64,000 bases of DNA, from positions 124,001 through 188,000 of the forward strand of contig NZ_VTFG01000001.1 of assembly GCF_008692035.1 (NCBI RefSeq), given 5' to 3'. Source of the DNA: Pseudomonas marginalis (GTDB taxonomy: Bacteria; Pseudomonadota; Gammaproteobacteria; Pseudomonadales; Pseudomonadaceae). Of this stretch, positions 1 to 7,276 are shown in pieces. Position 1 is the first letter of the stretch, and the number at the start of each line of letters is the position of its first letter. The notes under the pieces are model-generated. The model ran no database searches and had not been told where the DNA came from. It saw only the letters and a program-made list of their open reading frames with translations. The position numbers and the translations under genes were made by a program.

Positions 1-967
1 CCTTCATCTCGGCATCCCACAAGTGCGGGTTTTCGATCTTGATCTGGTTGATCACATCGATACCGAAGTTCAGGTGCATCGACTCATCGCGCAGGATGTA
101 CTGGAACTGCTCGGCCACGCCGGTCATTTTGTTGCGGCGGCCCATGGACAGGATCTGGGTGAAGCCGCAGTAGAAGAAGATGCCTTCCAGCACGCAGTAG
201 TAGGCGACCAGGTTGCGCAGCAGTTCCTTGTCGGTGTCGACGGTGCCGGTTTCGAACTTCGGATCGGAGATCGAACGGGTGTATTTCAGGCCCCAGGCTG
301 CCTTCTTAGCCACCGATGGAATCTCGTGGTACATGTTGAAGATCTCGCCTTCATCCATGGCCAACGATTCGATGCAGTACTGGTAGGCGTGGGTGTGGAT
401 CGCTTCTTCGAAGGCCTGGCGCAGGATGTACTGGCGGCACTCCGGGTTGGTGATCAGGCGGTACACGGCCAGGACCAGGTTATTCGCGACCAACGAATCC
501 GCAGTGGAGAAGAAGCCGAGGTTGCGCATGACGATGCGGCGTTCGTCGTCGGTCAGGCCTTCGGGGTTTTTCCACAGGGCGATGTCGGCGGTCATGTTGA
601 CCTCCTGCGGCATCCAGTGGTTGGCGCAGCCGTCGAGGTACTTTTGCCAGGCCCAGTCGTACTTGAAGGGCACGAGTTGGTTGAGGTCGGCGCGGCAGTT
701 GATCATGCGCTTTTCGTCAACGGCGACGCGGGCGGAGGCGCCTTCGAGTTCGGCAAGGCCTTCGGCGACGTCGAGTTTGTCCAGGGCAGCCTTGGCGCGC
801 ACGATGGCGGCGGAGTCACTGGCGGTGACGGCGCGGGCTTCGATGGCGGCAGCGGCGCCGGCACCGTCGAGGCGGTCCATGTTGGCTTCGCTGGCATGGC
901 CGGCGTTGGCGCCCTTGATCACGGCTGCACCGGTGTCCTCGTTGTCGACTTCATCCCAACTCAGCAT
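1..967 (-). CDS. nrdB: Ribonucleoside-diphosphate reductase class Ia, beta subunit (C-terminus outside window)
   Basis: Class Ia ribonucleotide reductase small subunit. It holds the di-iron/tyrosyl radical that activates NrdA to make dNTPs in the cytoplasm. Translating the minus strand from the ATG at 965-967 gives [13 protein letters not shown] and then about 322 codons without a stop to the window edge. Family signatures include [16 protein letters not shown], where the E and H residues belong to the iron site, and [19 protein letters not shown] (E, E and H ligands). Pseudomonad NrdB is about 415 residues, so roughly the last 90 are outside the window. The Ala/Glu-rich N-terminal extension of about 70 residues fits pseudomonad NrdB. 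nrdA is expected upstream on the minus strand, but the next gene there is an unrelated GNAT on the other strand, so nrdA would have to lie beyond the window or elsewhere. Tandem NrdR boxes sit upstream at 1087-1132. Confidence 0.95.
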   Translation of the reverse strand, partial: MLSWDEVDNEDTGAAVIKGANAGHASEANMDRLDGAGAAAAIEARAVTASDSAAIVRAKAALDKLDVAEGLAELEGASARVAVDEKRMINCRADLNQLVPFKYDWAWQKYLDGCANHWMPQEVNMTADIALWKNPEGLTDDERRIVMRNLGFFSTADSLVANNLVLAVYRLITNPECRQYILRQAFEEAIHTHAYQYCIESLAMDEGEIFNMYHEIPSVAKKAAWGLKYTRSISDPKFETGTVDTDKELLRNLVAYYCVLEGIFFYCGFTQILSMGRRNKMTGVAEQFQYILRDESMHLNFGIDVINQIKIENPHLWDAEMK

Positions 968-1086
968 TGAAATACTCCCTTCTGTTCTGGTTTGACGGCA
1001 TGTGAACCCGTCCAAAAAAATCTGATTTGCAGGCTGTCAGGCATTGAAATACTGCGCAGAGTGTGGTCGGTGATTACCGATACTGC

Positions 1087-1132
1087 ACACTATGTAGTGG
1101 TCTGTTCTGTTTGTGGGCACACTATATGGTGT
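1087..1132. promoter_or_regulatory. Tandem NrdR boxes upstream of nrdB
   Basis: Two near-palindromic 14-16 bp sites, ACACTATGTAGTGG starting at 1087 and ACACTATATGGTGT starting at 1119, match the known NrdR-box pattern ACACWATATATWGTGT. Their starts are 32 bp apart, about three helical turns, which is the classic spacing for cooperative NrdR binding at class I and II reductase promoters. They lie about 120-165 bp upstream of the nrdB start and about 110 bp upstream of the divergent GNAT gene, so repression by NrdR when (d)ATP is high is expected for nrdB and possible for the neighbour. Confidence 0.88.
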
Positions 1133-1238
1133 GTGGGGGGCATGGTCAACGCACAAGATGTGCGGTCCTGGGTCGCTCCCCGGCGCTCATTCGGCTATAA
1201 AGCGTGGGTTCATTGGCCTCGCTCGGAATCTCAAGGGA

Positions 1239-1709
1239 ATGAAAAAACTGCTGATCCGCCCAGCCATCCAGGACGACGCTGAAAGCCTCTTCCTGGTGCA
1301 TAGACACTCTGTCGAACACCTGTGCAAGGCCGACTATGGCACCGAACAGATTGCCATGTGGCTGGACGGACGCTCGCCCGACACGTACCGCGAAGCCATC
1401 GCTGCCGGCAACCTTTGGCTGGCGTACACCGACACTGTGCAAGGTTTCGTCGAGGTGGACGGGCATGAGGTCAGCAAGCTGTTCATTCGTGGGGATGCGG
1501 CCGGGCAGGGCGTCGGCGCCCGTCTGCTGACCAAAGCGCTGCTGCTTATCGAGGCTGCCGGCCATAGGTGCGCCTACCTCGAAGCCACCCTTACCGCCGA
1601 AAAATTCTATGCCGCGTTCGGTTTTCGCAAGATTGGCGAAGGCACCTTCAGCCGTGGCAACAGTGCGATTTCAATCGAGATCATCAAGATGGAACGCGCC
1701 TTCCAGTAG
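1239..1709 (+). CDS. GNAT-family N-acetyltransferase
   Basis: Predicted 156-residue acetyl-CoA-dependent N-acetyltransferase of unknown substrate. The start chosen is the ATG at 1239 (MKKLLIRPAIQDDAES), preceded by AAGGGA. An upstream in-frame start at 1113 would run through the NrdR operator and adds unconserved sequence. The GNAT fold is seen as the N-terminal RPAIQDDAESL segment, the central GFVEVDGHEVSKLFIRG strands, the acetyl-CoA P-loop-like AAGQGVGARLLTKALL at about residues 87-102, and the C-terminal YLEATLTAEKFYAAFGFRKIG motif. The closest general resemblance is to small cytoplasmic single-domain GNATs. It is divergent from nrdB and shares its intergenic region. Confidence 0.85.
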   Translation: MKKLLIRPAIQDDAESLFLVHRHSVEHLCKADYGTEQIAMWLDGRSPDTYREAIAAGNLWLAYTDTVQGFVEVDGHEVSKLFIRGDAAGQGVGARLLTKALLLIEAAGHRCAYLEATLTAEKFYAAFGFRKIGEGTFSRGNSAISIEIIKMERAFQ

Positions 1710-1799
1710 TGGCCGGCGTGGGCTGTGGGGCCGACCCCGACGGCTCGGTAACACAGAAGCTCACCGGCGCACGGCCGTCGGGAGTAAACCCGTCTCATG

Positions 1800-3224
1800 T
1801 TAGGGGGGCGGGGGAGCCCCATCGGATGCAGCCTGCAACAGCGCCGCAAACACCTGCTGCACCCGTGGCTCATCACTGTGGGCCACATTGAAGCGCATCG
1901 AGTCGCGGTGCGCCGGGTCATTACCGAACAACGCACCCGGCGCCAGCACCATGCCTTGTTTCAACGCATCCTGGGCCAGTTGCTCGCCGCTTACCCCAGG
2001 TGGCAGACGCGCCCAGATAAACATCCCGCCCTCATAGGGCATCGGCAGTTCGCAGCCGCAACGCCGCAGCCACTGTTCGACACGTCCGCCGGCCTCCATC
2101 AGGCGCTGGACCATGCGCTTGCGATGCTTGGTGTAGCTGCCTTCGCTGAGCGTGCGGTAGACGATCTGTTCAAGCAGCTCCGAGGTCACGCCGCCACTCA
2201 TCAGCTTCATATGGGTAAGGTTGGCCGCCAGTTGCGGTGCGGCCACCACATAGCTGACACGGGCGTTGGCGCTGAGGACTTTGGAGAAGCCCGAAAGGTA
2301 GGTGACCTGGTCGAGGCCGGCGACAGTGGCCAGGCGCGGCGGCGGGTTGGGGTGCAGGTCGGCGTAGAGGTCATCTTCGATGATATGGCAGTGATACTGC
2401 TGGGTCAGTTGCAACAGGCGAAACGCCTGGCTGGGGCTGAAGGAGTGGCCGGTGGGGTTATGCAGCACGCTGGTGGTCAGGTACAGGCTGGGACGATGTT
2501 CGGCCAGCAACTGCTCGAGAACGCTGAAGTCGAAGCCGTCGGGGCGCCGCTCGATGGTCACGATCTTGACCCCGTGCAAGGCCAGGTTGGCGTGAAAGTT
2601 GAAATAGCACGGTGCGTCCAGCAGCACCGTGTCGCCGGGCCTGGCGAGCAGGCGCATGAGCATGTCCAGGCCCTGCACGGTGTTGGGGGTGGTGATGATT
2701 TGTTCCACCGGCACCGACAAACCGTCGGCATGCAGCTTCTGTTGCAGGGCCTGGCGCAAGGGCAGCAGCCCGGCGGATGTGCCCAGTGCGGCGATGCGCA
2801 GCGACGGCGCACGCACGGTGCTGCGCATGGCCTGGCGGAAGGCTTCGTTATCCAGCCACGCTTCTGGCAAGTGGCCGCCGCCGGGGCGCAGGTCGCCGTA
2901 GACTGAGGCGAGGGGGCGGCGCAATACGCTGAGCAGGTCCTGGGGCAGCAGGTCGACCCAGCTCGCCGAGGCCGGGCGCACCCTGTCAACGGCCACGAAG
3001 TAGCCACGGCCCTGGCTGGAGGTGAGCAGGTTGCGCCCGCGCAGGCGGTCCAGGGCTTCGTTGAGGGTGAACTTGCTGACACCCAGGGCCTGGGTCAACT
3101 CACGCACCGACGGCAACTTGCTGCCGGGTGCCCATTCGCCGGTCTCGATGAGCTGGCTGAACGCCTCGACGATCTGCTGCACCTTGGGTGTGCCGTTCAC
3201 AAACGCGATGGCGGGTATAAACAT
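1800..3224 (-). CDS. MocR/PdxR-type transcriptional regulator (GntR HTH fused to aminotransferase fold)
   Basis: 474-residue chimeric regulator. Residues about 1-75 form a GntR winged helix (LPSVRELTQALGVSKFTLNEA). Residues about 100-474 form a class I aminotransferase-like domain with NPTGHSFSPSQAF, EDDLYADLHP and the PLP-lysine region YLSGFSKVLSANARV. MocR proteins use PLP or an aldimine ligand as a sensor rather than for catalysis. The gene is divergent from a LysE-type exporter, so it probably controls that exporter in response to an amino acid or amine. A direct repeat lying just upstream of its start (3239-3261) is the likely operator. Confidence 0.93.
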   Translation of the reverse strand: MFIPAIAFVNGTPKVQQIVEAFSQLIETGEWAPGSKLPSVRELTQALGVSKFTLNEALDRLRGRNLLTSSQGRGYFVAVDRVRPASASWVDLLPQDLLSVLRRPLASVYGDLRPGGGHLPEAWLDNEAFRQAMRSTVRAPSLRIAALGTSAGLLPLRQALQQKLHADGLSVPVEQIITTPNTVQGLDMLMRLLARPGDTVLLDAPCYFNFHANLALHGVKIVTIERRPDGFDFSVLEQLLAEHRPSLYLTTSVLHNPTGHSFSPSQAFRLLQLTQQYHCHIIEDDLYADLHPNPPPRLATVAGLDQVTYLSGFSKVLSANARVSYVVAAPQLAANLTHMKLMSGGVTSELLEQIVYRTLSEGSYTKHRKRMVQRLMEAGGRVEQWLRRCGCELPMPYEGGMFIWARLPPGVSGEQLAQDALKQGMVLAPGALFGNDPAHRDSMRFNVAHSDEPRVQQVFAALLQAASDGAPPPP

Positions 3225-3238
3225 AAACCTTCCTTGTG

Positions 3239-3261
3239 TTTACCGGTGATTTTACCGGTGA
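3239..3261. promoter_or_regulatory. Direct-repeat operator candidate between mocR-type gene and lysE-type gene
   Basis: The 11-bp word TTTACCGGTGA occurs at 3239-3249 and again at 3251-3261, a 12-bp period, and each copy contains the palindrome ACCGGT. It lies 15 bp upstream of the MocR-type start codon and about 90 bp upstream of the divergent exporter. MocR regulators are known to bind tandem direct or inverted repeats in such divergent regions, so this is the obvious binding site, though not proven. Confidence 0.7.
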
Positions 3262-3348
3262 AGTTCGGCCGGATTAGGCCTGACTTTACCTGCCTTATGC
3301 AACGCCGCTTGCCTAAACTGCACGCCTTCTCGTCTCAGGTCCAAGGCC

Positions 3349-3981
3349 ATGACCAGCGCATTGACGCTCTCTTCGTTTCTCTACTTCCTGCTGTTTTGCG
3401 CCACCATGACCTTCAGCCCCGGCCCCATGACCCTGCTGCTGTTGAGCCTGGGCTTGAAGAGCGGTTTGCGCAGTTCGATCCCGGCGCAACTCGGTGCCAG
3501 TGTGTCGTACCTGATTTCCATCCTGATCTTTGCCGTGGGCTTTTCGGCACTGATCAAGGGCAATCTCGCCATCACCCTGACCATTCAGTTGGTCGGAGTG
3601 GCCTACATTCTCTATCTGGCCTACAAGCAGTGGACCGGCAGCGGCGTGTCGATCGGCAAGGCGGCTGCCGTGGAGGGCTCGCGCAGCCTGTTCGGCAAAG
3701 GACTGCTGACCGGCTTTTCCAACCCCAAGACCCTCATCATGTTCAGCGCTGTATTCCCACAGTTCGCCGGGGCAGGGGAGCACCGTGCAGCGGTGGATAT
3801 CGCCATCCTCGGGGCGACCTTTCTGGTGCTGCAATTTGCCAGCGGTTGCCTGTATTGCTACTTCGGCCAGCGCATCAAGCACGTGCTGGAAAACCCCCAG
3901 CGCCGTGTGCTATTGCAGCGGATCACGGCGGTGCTGCTGCTGGGGGTGGCGTTGATGCTGGCCCGCGGTTTTTCCCACTGA
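3349..3981 (+). CDS. LysE-family amino acid exporter
   Basis: 210-residue inner-membrane exporter of the LysE/RhtB superfamily. The signature FSPGPMTLLLLSLGLKSG at about residues 22-39 and NPKTLIMFSAVFPQF at about 126-140 are typical, and about six hydrophobic segments are visible, as expected for the family. The divergent MocR-type regulator at 1800-3224 and the shared direct-repeat operator suggest that export is induced by an amino acid or related metabolite. The substrate cannot be read from sequence. The ATG at 3349 follows a weak AAGG (CCAAGGCC). Confidence 0.92.
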   Translation: MTSALTLSSFLYFLLFCATMTFSPGPMTLLLLSLGLKSGLRSSIPAQLGASVSYLISILIFAVGFSALIKGNLAITLTIQLVGVAYILYLAYKQWTGSGVSIGKAAAVEGSRSLFGKGLLTGFSNPKTLIMFSAVFPQFAGAGEHRAAVDIAILGATFLVLQFASGCLYCYFGQRIKHVLENPQRRVLLQRITAVLLLGVALMLARGFSH

Positions 3982-4066
3982 ATGTTTTGGCGGGGGAGTG
4001 AGCAATGGTGGCTAATTGCTGGCGCCCTGATAGACTCCAGGCATTCATCCAGGATTACAGCCCTCC

Positions 4067-5125
4067 ATGCCAGCCGTCGGAGGAAAAGGACTTCCGCTCG
4101 CTACCCGTTTGTATAAATCCCGCACCTTGGGGCTGACGCTCGGTTTCGTGTGCGTGGTGTTTGGCATGTACCCGCTGGATCCGGCGCCATGGGTGTGGGC
4201 CTGGATGGTGATCAACGCCTTTGTCTGGCCGGTCGTGGCCTTTCAGCGCTCGTTGCGGACTACCCATACGCTGCGCAGTGAGCGCCGCAATTTGCTGTTC
4301 GATTCGTTTTGCGGCGGTTTCTGGGTCGCGGCCATGCACTTCAACCCGCTTCCCGGTGTGACGACCCTGTCGATGATGACCATGAACAACGTCGCCATCG
4401 GCGGTCCGCGCTTCATGCTGGCGGGCTGGGCGGCGCAGGCGCTGGGCATCGGCACGTCGCTGTTGATATTCACCCCGGCCTTTATCGCCACGACCACCCC
4501 GGTCCAGCTCTATGCCTGCCTGCCGATTCTGATGGTGTACCCGCTGGCGCTGGGTTGGATCTGTTACCGCCAGGCGGTGACCCTGGCCCGGCACAAACGC
4601 GAACTGCTGGCGCTGAGTCGCACCGACAGCCTGACCGGCCTGCTCAACCATGGCGCGTGGAAAGACCACCTGGAGATCGAGTTCCAACGTTGCTGCCGCG
4701 AACAGCAAGGGGCCGCGATTGCGTTGATCGACATCGACCATTTCAAGCTTATCAACGACACCTATGGCCACGTCACCGGCGACATCGTCCTGCGCCAGCT
4801 CGGCAAAGTGCTGCGCCAGAACCTGCGCGCCACTGACCTGGCCGGGCGCTATGGCGGCGATGAGTTCTGCGTGATCCTGCCGGGCATGCCGCTCAACCGC
4901 GCCACCGAAGTGATGGATGCGTTGCGCGATCGCTTCAACGCGTTGGCCTACGCCCAGGACCCGTCATTGCGCGCCAGCTTGAGCATCGGCCTGGCGCCGT
5001 ATCAACCAGGGCACGCCGACTCGACCCGTTGGCTCAATGAGGCAGACCTGGCGCTGTATGAAGCCAAGAGCAGCGGGCGCAACCGGGTCAGTTCGGTGCA
5101 AGGCACTTGGTTGCGGTCGGTCTAG
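4067..5125 (+). CDS. MASE2-GGDEF diguanylate cyclase
   Basis: 352-residue membrane-bound diguanylate cyclase that makes c-di-GMP from two GTP. The N-terminus (residues about 1-170) is a MASE2-like integral membrane sensor with several hydrophobic helices (RTLGLTLGFVCVVFGMYPL onward). The C-terminal GGDEF domain has DSLTGLLNH, the metal-binding IDIDHFKLINDTYGH, and an intact A-site RYGGDEF near residues 262-268. An RxxD I-site (RATD) stands five residues before GGDEF, so product inhibition is expected. The family member is typical in length. It stands alone between the exporter and the peptidase gene. Confidence 0.95.
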   Translation: MPAVGGKGLPLATRLYKSRTLGLTLGFVCVVFGMYPLDPAPWVWAWMVINAFVWPVVAFQRSLRTTHTLRSERRNLLFDSFCGGFWVAAMHFNPLPGVTTLSMMTMNNVAIGGPRFMLAGWAAQALGIGTSLLIFTPAFIATTTPVQLYACLPILMVYPLALGWICYRQAVTLARHKRELLALSRTDSLTGLLNHGAWKDHLEIEFQRCCREQQGAAIALIDIDHFKLINDTYGHVTGDIVLRQLGKVLRQNLRATDLAGRYGGDEFCVILPGMPLNRATEVMDALRDRFNALAYAQDPSLRASLSIGLAPYQPGHADSTRWLNEADLALYEAKSSGRNRVSSVQGTWLRSV

Positions 5126-5171
5126 TGGGGTAGGGTGAGGCGGCACCCCAACAAAAAACAAGGATCGGTTC

Positions 5172-6401
5172 ATGCCCTTCACCTTCCCGCGTACTTTCCT
5201 GGCCGCCACGTTGGCCTTGTCTTTTGCAGTCCCGGCCTACAGCGCCGAACCCCACAAACAGATCCAGGCCGACGCCGAGCAGTACAAGGCCCCGGCCTTG
5301 AAACTGCTGGAGCGCCTGGTGAATATCGATTCGGGCTCCGGCTACGGGCCAGGCTTGACCCAGGTGAGTGACATCGCCGTCGATGAACTCAAACAACTGG
5401 GCTTCACCATTGAACGGGTGCCGGATGCCGCCGCCAACAGCAGCCATGTGATCGCCACCCTCAAGGGCGACGGCAAGGCCAAAATCCTGCTGATGGCCCA
5501 CATGGACACCGTGTTCAAGGAAGGTTCGGCGGCCGAACGGCCGTTTCATATCAAGGATGGCCGCGCCTATGGCCCCGGCGTGATGGATGACAAGGGCGGC
5601 ATCGTCGCCGGCATCTACGCGCTCAAAGTCCTGAAGAACCAAGGGTTCAAGGACTATGCACAGATTACCTTCCTGCTCGATGCCAGCGAAGAAACCGGTT
5701 CCGACATCGCCTCTGAACTGATCCGTAACACCGCCAAGGCCCACGACGTCACGCTGAACCTGGAGCCCGGCCGCCCAGCCGACGGCCTGGTGGTGTGGCG
5801 CAAAGGCAGTGCCACCGCCGTGGTCGAAGTCAAAGGCAAAGCCGCCCACGCCGGCGTCGCCCCGGAGCTGGGACGCAACGCCGCCATGGAAGCCGCGCAC
5901 CAGATTCTGCAACTGGGCAAACTCGGCGATGAAGACAAGAAGACCACCATCAACTTCACCGTGATCAACGCGGGCGACCGCACCAACGTCATCCCCGACC
6001 AAGCCACCGCCAAGGCCGATGTGCGTGCGGCATTGCCGGAAGAGTTCGACCGGATCGAGAAGGACTTGGTGCGGGTCTCCGCCAACAAATTGATCCCGGA
6101 AACCGAAGTGACCACCACCCTCAAACGCGGCCTGCCGCCCATGCCGCAGACGCCGGAGTCGGACAAGCTGGTGGCGATTGCCCAGGGGATTTATGGGGAG
6201 CTGGGTAAAAAGTTGACCATTGAAGGCAGCGGCGGCGCGGCGGATGCCAGTTTGTCCGCCGGGGTAGGGACGCCGACGTTGGATGGGTTTGGGATAGTGG
6301 GGGGGAATATTCATACGCCGCAGGAGTATGCGGAGGTGGAGAGCGTGGCACCGCGGATTTACTTGCTGAGTCGGATGATTATGGAACTGAGTAAACGCTG
6401 A
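5172..6401 (+). CDS. Secreted M20-family metallopeptidase (glutamate carboxypeptidase-like)
   Basis: 409-residue zinc peptidase of the M20 family, close in type to carboxypeptidase G2, which removes C-terminal glutamate. A Sec signal peptide is clear (FLAATLALSFAVPAYSA, cleavage near residue 24), so it acts in the periplasm or outside. Zinc-ligand motifs are present: MAHMDTVF, GPGVMDDKGG and DASEETGS (catalytic Glu pair). The central lid domain contains the KGKAAHAGVAPELGRNA dimerisation/substrate histidine. No neighbouring transporter indicates its substrate, so the substrate could also be another N-acyl amino acid or dipeptide. Confidence 0.9.
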   Translation: MPFTFPRTFLAATLALSFAVPAYSAEPHKQIQADAEQYKAPALKLLERLVNIDSGSGYGPGLTQVSDIAVDELKQLGFTIERVPDAAANSSHVIATLKGDGKAKILLMAHMDTVFKEGSAAERPFHIKDGRAYGPGVMDDKGGIVAGIYALKVLKNQGFKDYAQITFLLDASEETGSDIASELIRNTAKAHDVTLNLEPGRPADGLVVWRKGSATAVVEVKGKAAHAGVAPELGRNAAMEAAHQILQLGKLGDEDKKTTINFTVINAGDRTNVIPDQATAKADVRAALPEEFDRIEKDLVRVSANKLIPETEVTTTLKRGLPPMPQTPESDKLVAIAQGIYGELGKKLTIEGSGGAADASLSAGVGTPTLDGFGIVGGNIHTPQEYAEVESVAPRIYLLSRMIMELSKR

Positions 6402-6449
6402 TCAGCCTGGGAGGCTCGCCCATTCAATTTGGCTGAGCCTTCATTCCTT

Positions 6450-6490
6450 GTGGTGAGCAGGCTTGCCCTGCGTGGACTGCGCAGCAGGCC
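6450..6490. repeat. Degenerate REP-type half element
   Basis: The stretch GTGGTGAGCAGGCTTGCCCT followed by GCGTGGACTGCGCAGCAGG is a diverged copy of the GTGGTGAGCGGGCTTGCCCC family that recurs at about 30.35, 47.84 and 56.75 kb. It lies in the 126-bp gap between the convergent peptidase and immunity genes. Confidence 0.6.
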
Positions 6491-6527
6491 AAAATATTAA
6501 TAGCAAAGATCGTTATACGGCTGTTTT

Positions 6528-6848
6528 TTAAGTTGAATATTGGTTTTTTTGTAGGTGTTCATCAAACTTTCGAACTATGTGATTTAGCCATAACGGGCCT
6601 GAGGCCCATTGGTGTGGATAGTAGTAATAGCAATGCTGTATATGCAGTAAATTTTCTTGAAGGTCTGGCTCATTGGTATACGAATTTATCAGCTCTAAAA
6701 TTTCCTGTTTTACTGTCATGATTATTTCTCCAGGCGAGTCCAGTAGAAATGTATCGATGACATCATCGGCCGATGAATGATCTTCCGCCCAATCCTGATT
6801 AAAGTAAGCACCAAAAAATTGTTGTAGCTCTGTTAATGGTTCATTCAT
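6528..6848 (-). CDS. CdiI-type immunity protein for the RNase A-like toxin
   Basis: 106-residue acidic cytoplasmic protein. The N-terminal pattern LQQFFGAYFNQDWAED matches what is known of the CdiI_2-type contact-dependent-inhibition immunity family (an FFGaYFhQDW motif near the start). Its ATG at 6846-6848 overlaps the stop of the Rhs gene by 4 bp (ATGA), the standard toxin-immunity arrangement. The coding sequence is strikingly AT-rich compared with its flanks, like the toxin tip, so the pair was probably exchanged as one unit. It is inferred to bind and block the RNase A-like domain at residues 1431-1573 of the Rhs protein. Confidence 0.85.
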   Translation of the reverse strand: MNEPLTELQQFFGAYFNQDWAEDHSSADDVIDTFLLDSPGEIIMTVKQEILELINSYTNEPDLQENLLHIQHCYYYYPHQWASGPLWLNHIVRKFDEHLQKNQYST

Positions 6849-7276
6849 TTTTCTGGGTATCCTGTTAGCAATAGATAGCCATCTGGCATTTTAGGAGCTC
6901 GTTTTATGACTAATAGGAACTTATAAACAGGTACGGATTTTGTTGCTCCATTTAGCATGCTTACCCCTACGGGTTGACTTGAGCTGCCTTTAATTAAGAG
7001 TTTTTCCTTGTTTCCACTTAAAAATGTAGTTATTTCTTGCTGGTGTGCAGTCAAGCTTTTGGACACTATAGCCTCAGCCTCTTCTAGAGTTTTGAAGGTG
7101 GATGAGGCTGGGATGTGCGGTTCTGATTCAAATCTTGCCGCTAACTGTTCGTCTGTTCGACCGACATGTTTTTCAATCAGGTGTCCTCCAGCCTTCTCGT
7201 GAGTAGTTAATACTCCAGGAGGTGCTTTTTTTGTTAAATCGTTTTTTGAATCCGGGCAATTTCCAATCTTACAGCT
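6845..7276 (-). other. RNase A-like toxin domain (Rhs residues 1431-1573)
   Basis: This is the variable tip of the Rhs protein. AGGHLIEKHVGRTDEQLAAR, ASSTF and the C-terminal YLLLTGYPEK match the bacterial CdiA-CT RNase A family. From memory of the Yersinia kristensenii structure, the active site uses His, Arg eleven residues later, and a Thr-x-Tyr near the C-terminus. Here H1467, R1478, T1568 and Y1570 have exactly that spacing. The region is AT-rich relative to the GC-rich core and ends in the immunity gene overlap. It is expected to cleave RNA of recipient cells. Confidence 0.87.

Noticed and set aside
23..970. Long plus-strand open frame over nrdB
   Set aside because: It is antisense to a well-supported nrdB on the minus strand and has no recognisable motif; GC-rich DNA gives such frames commonly.
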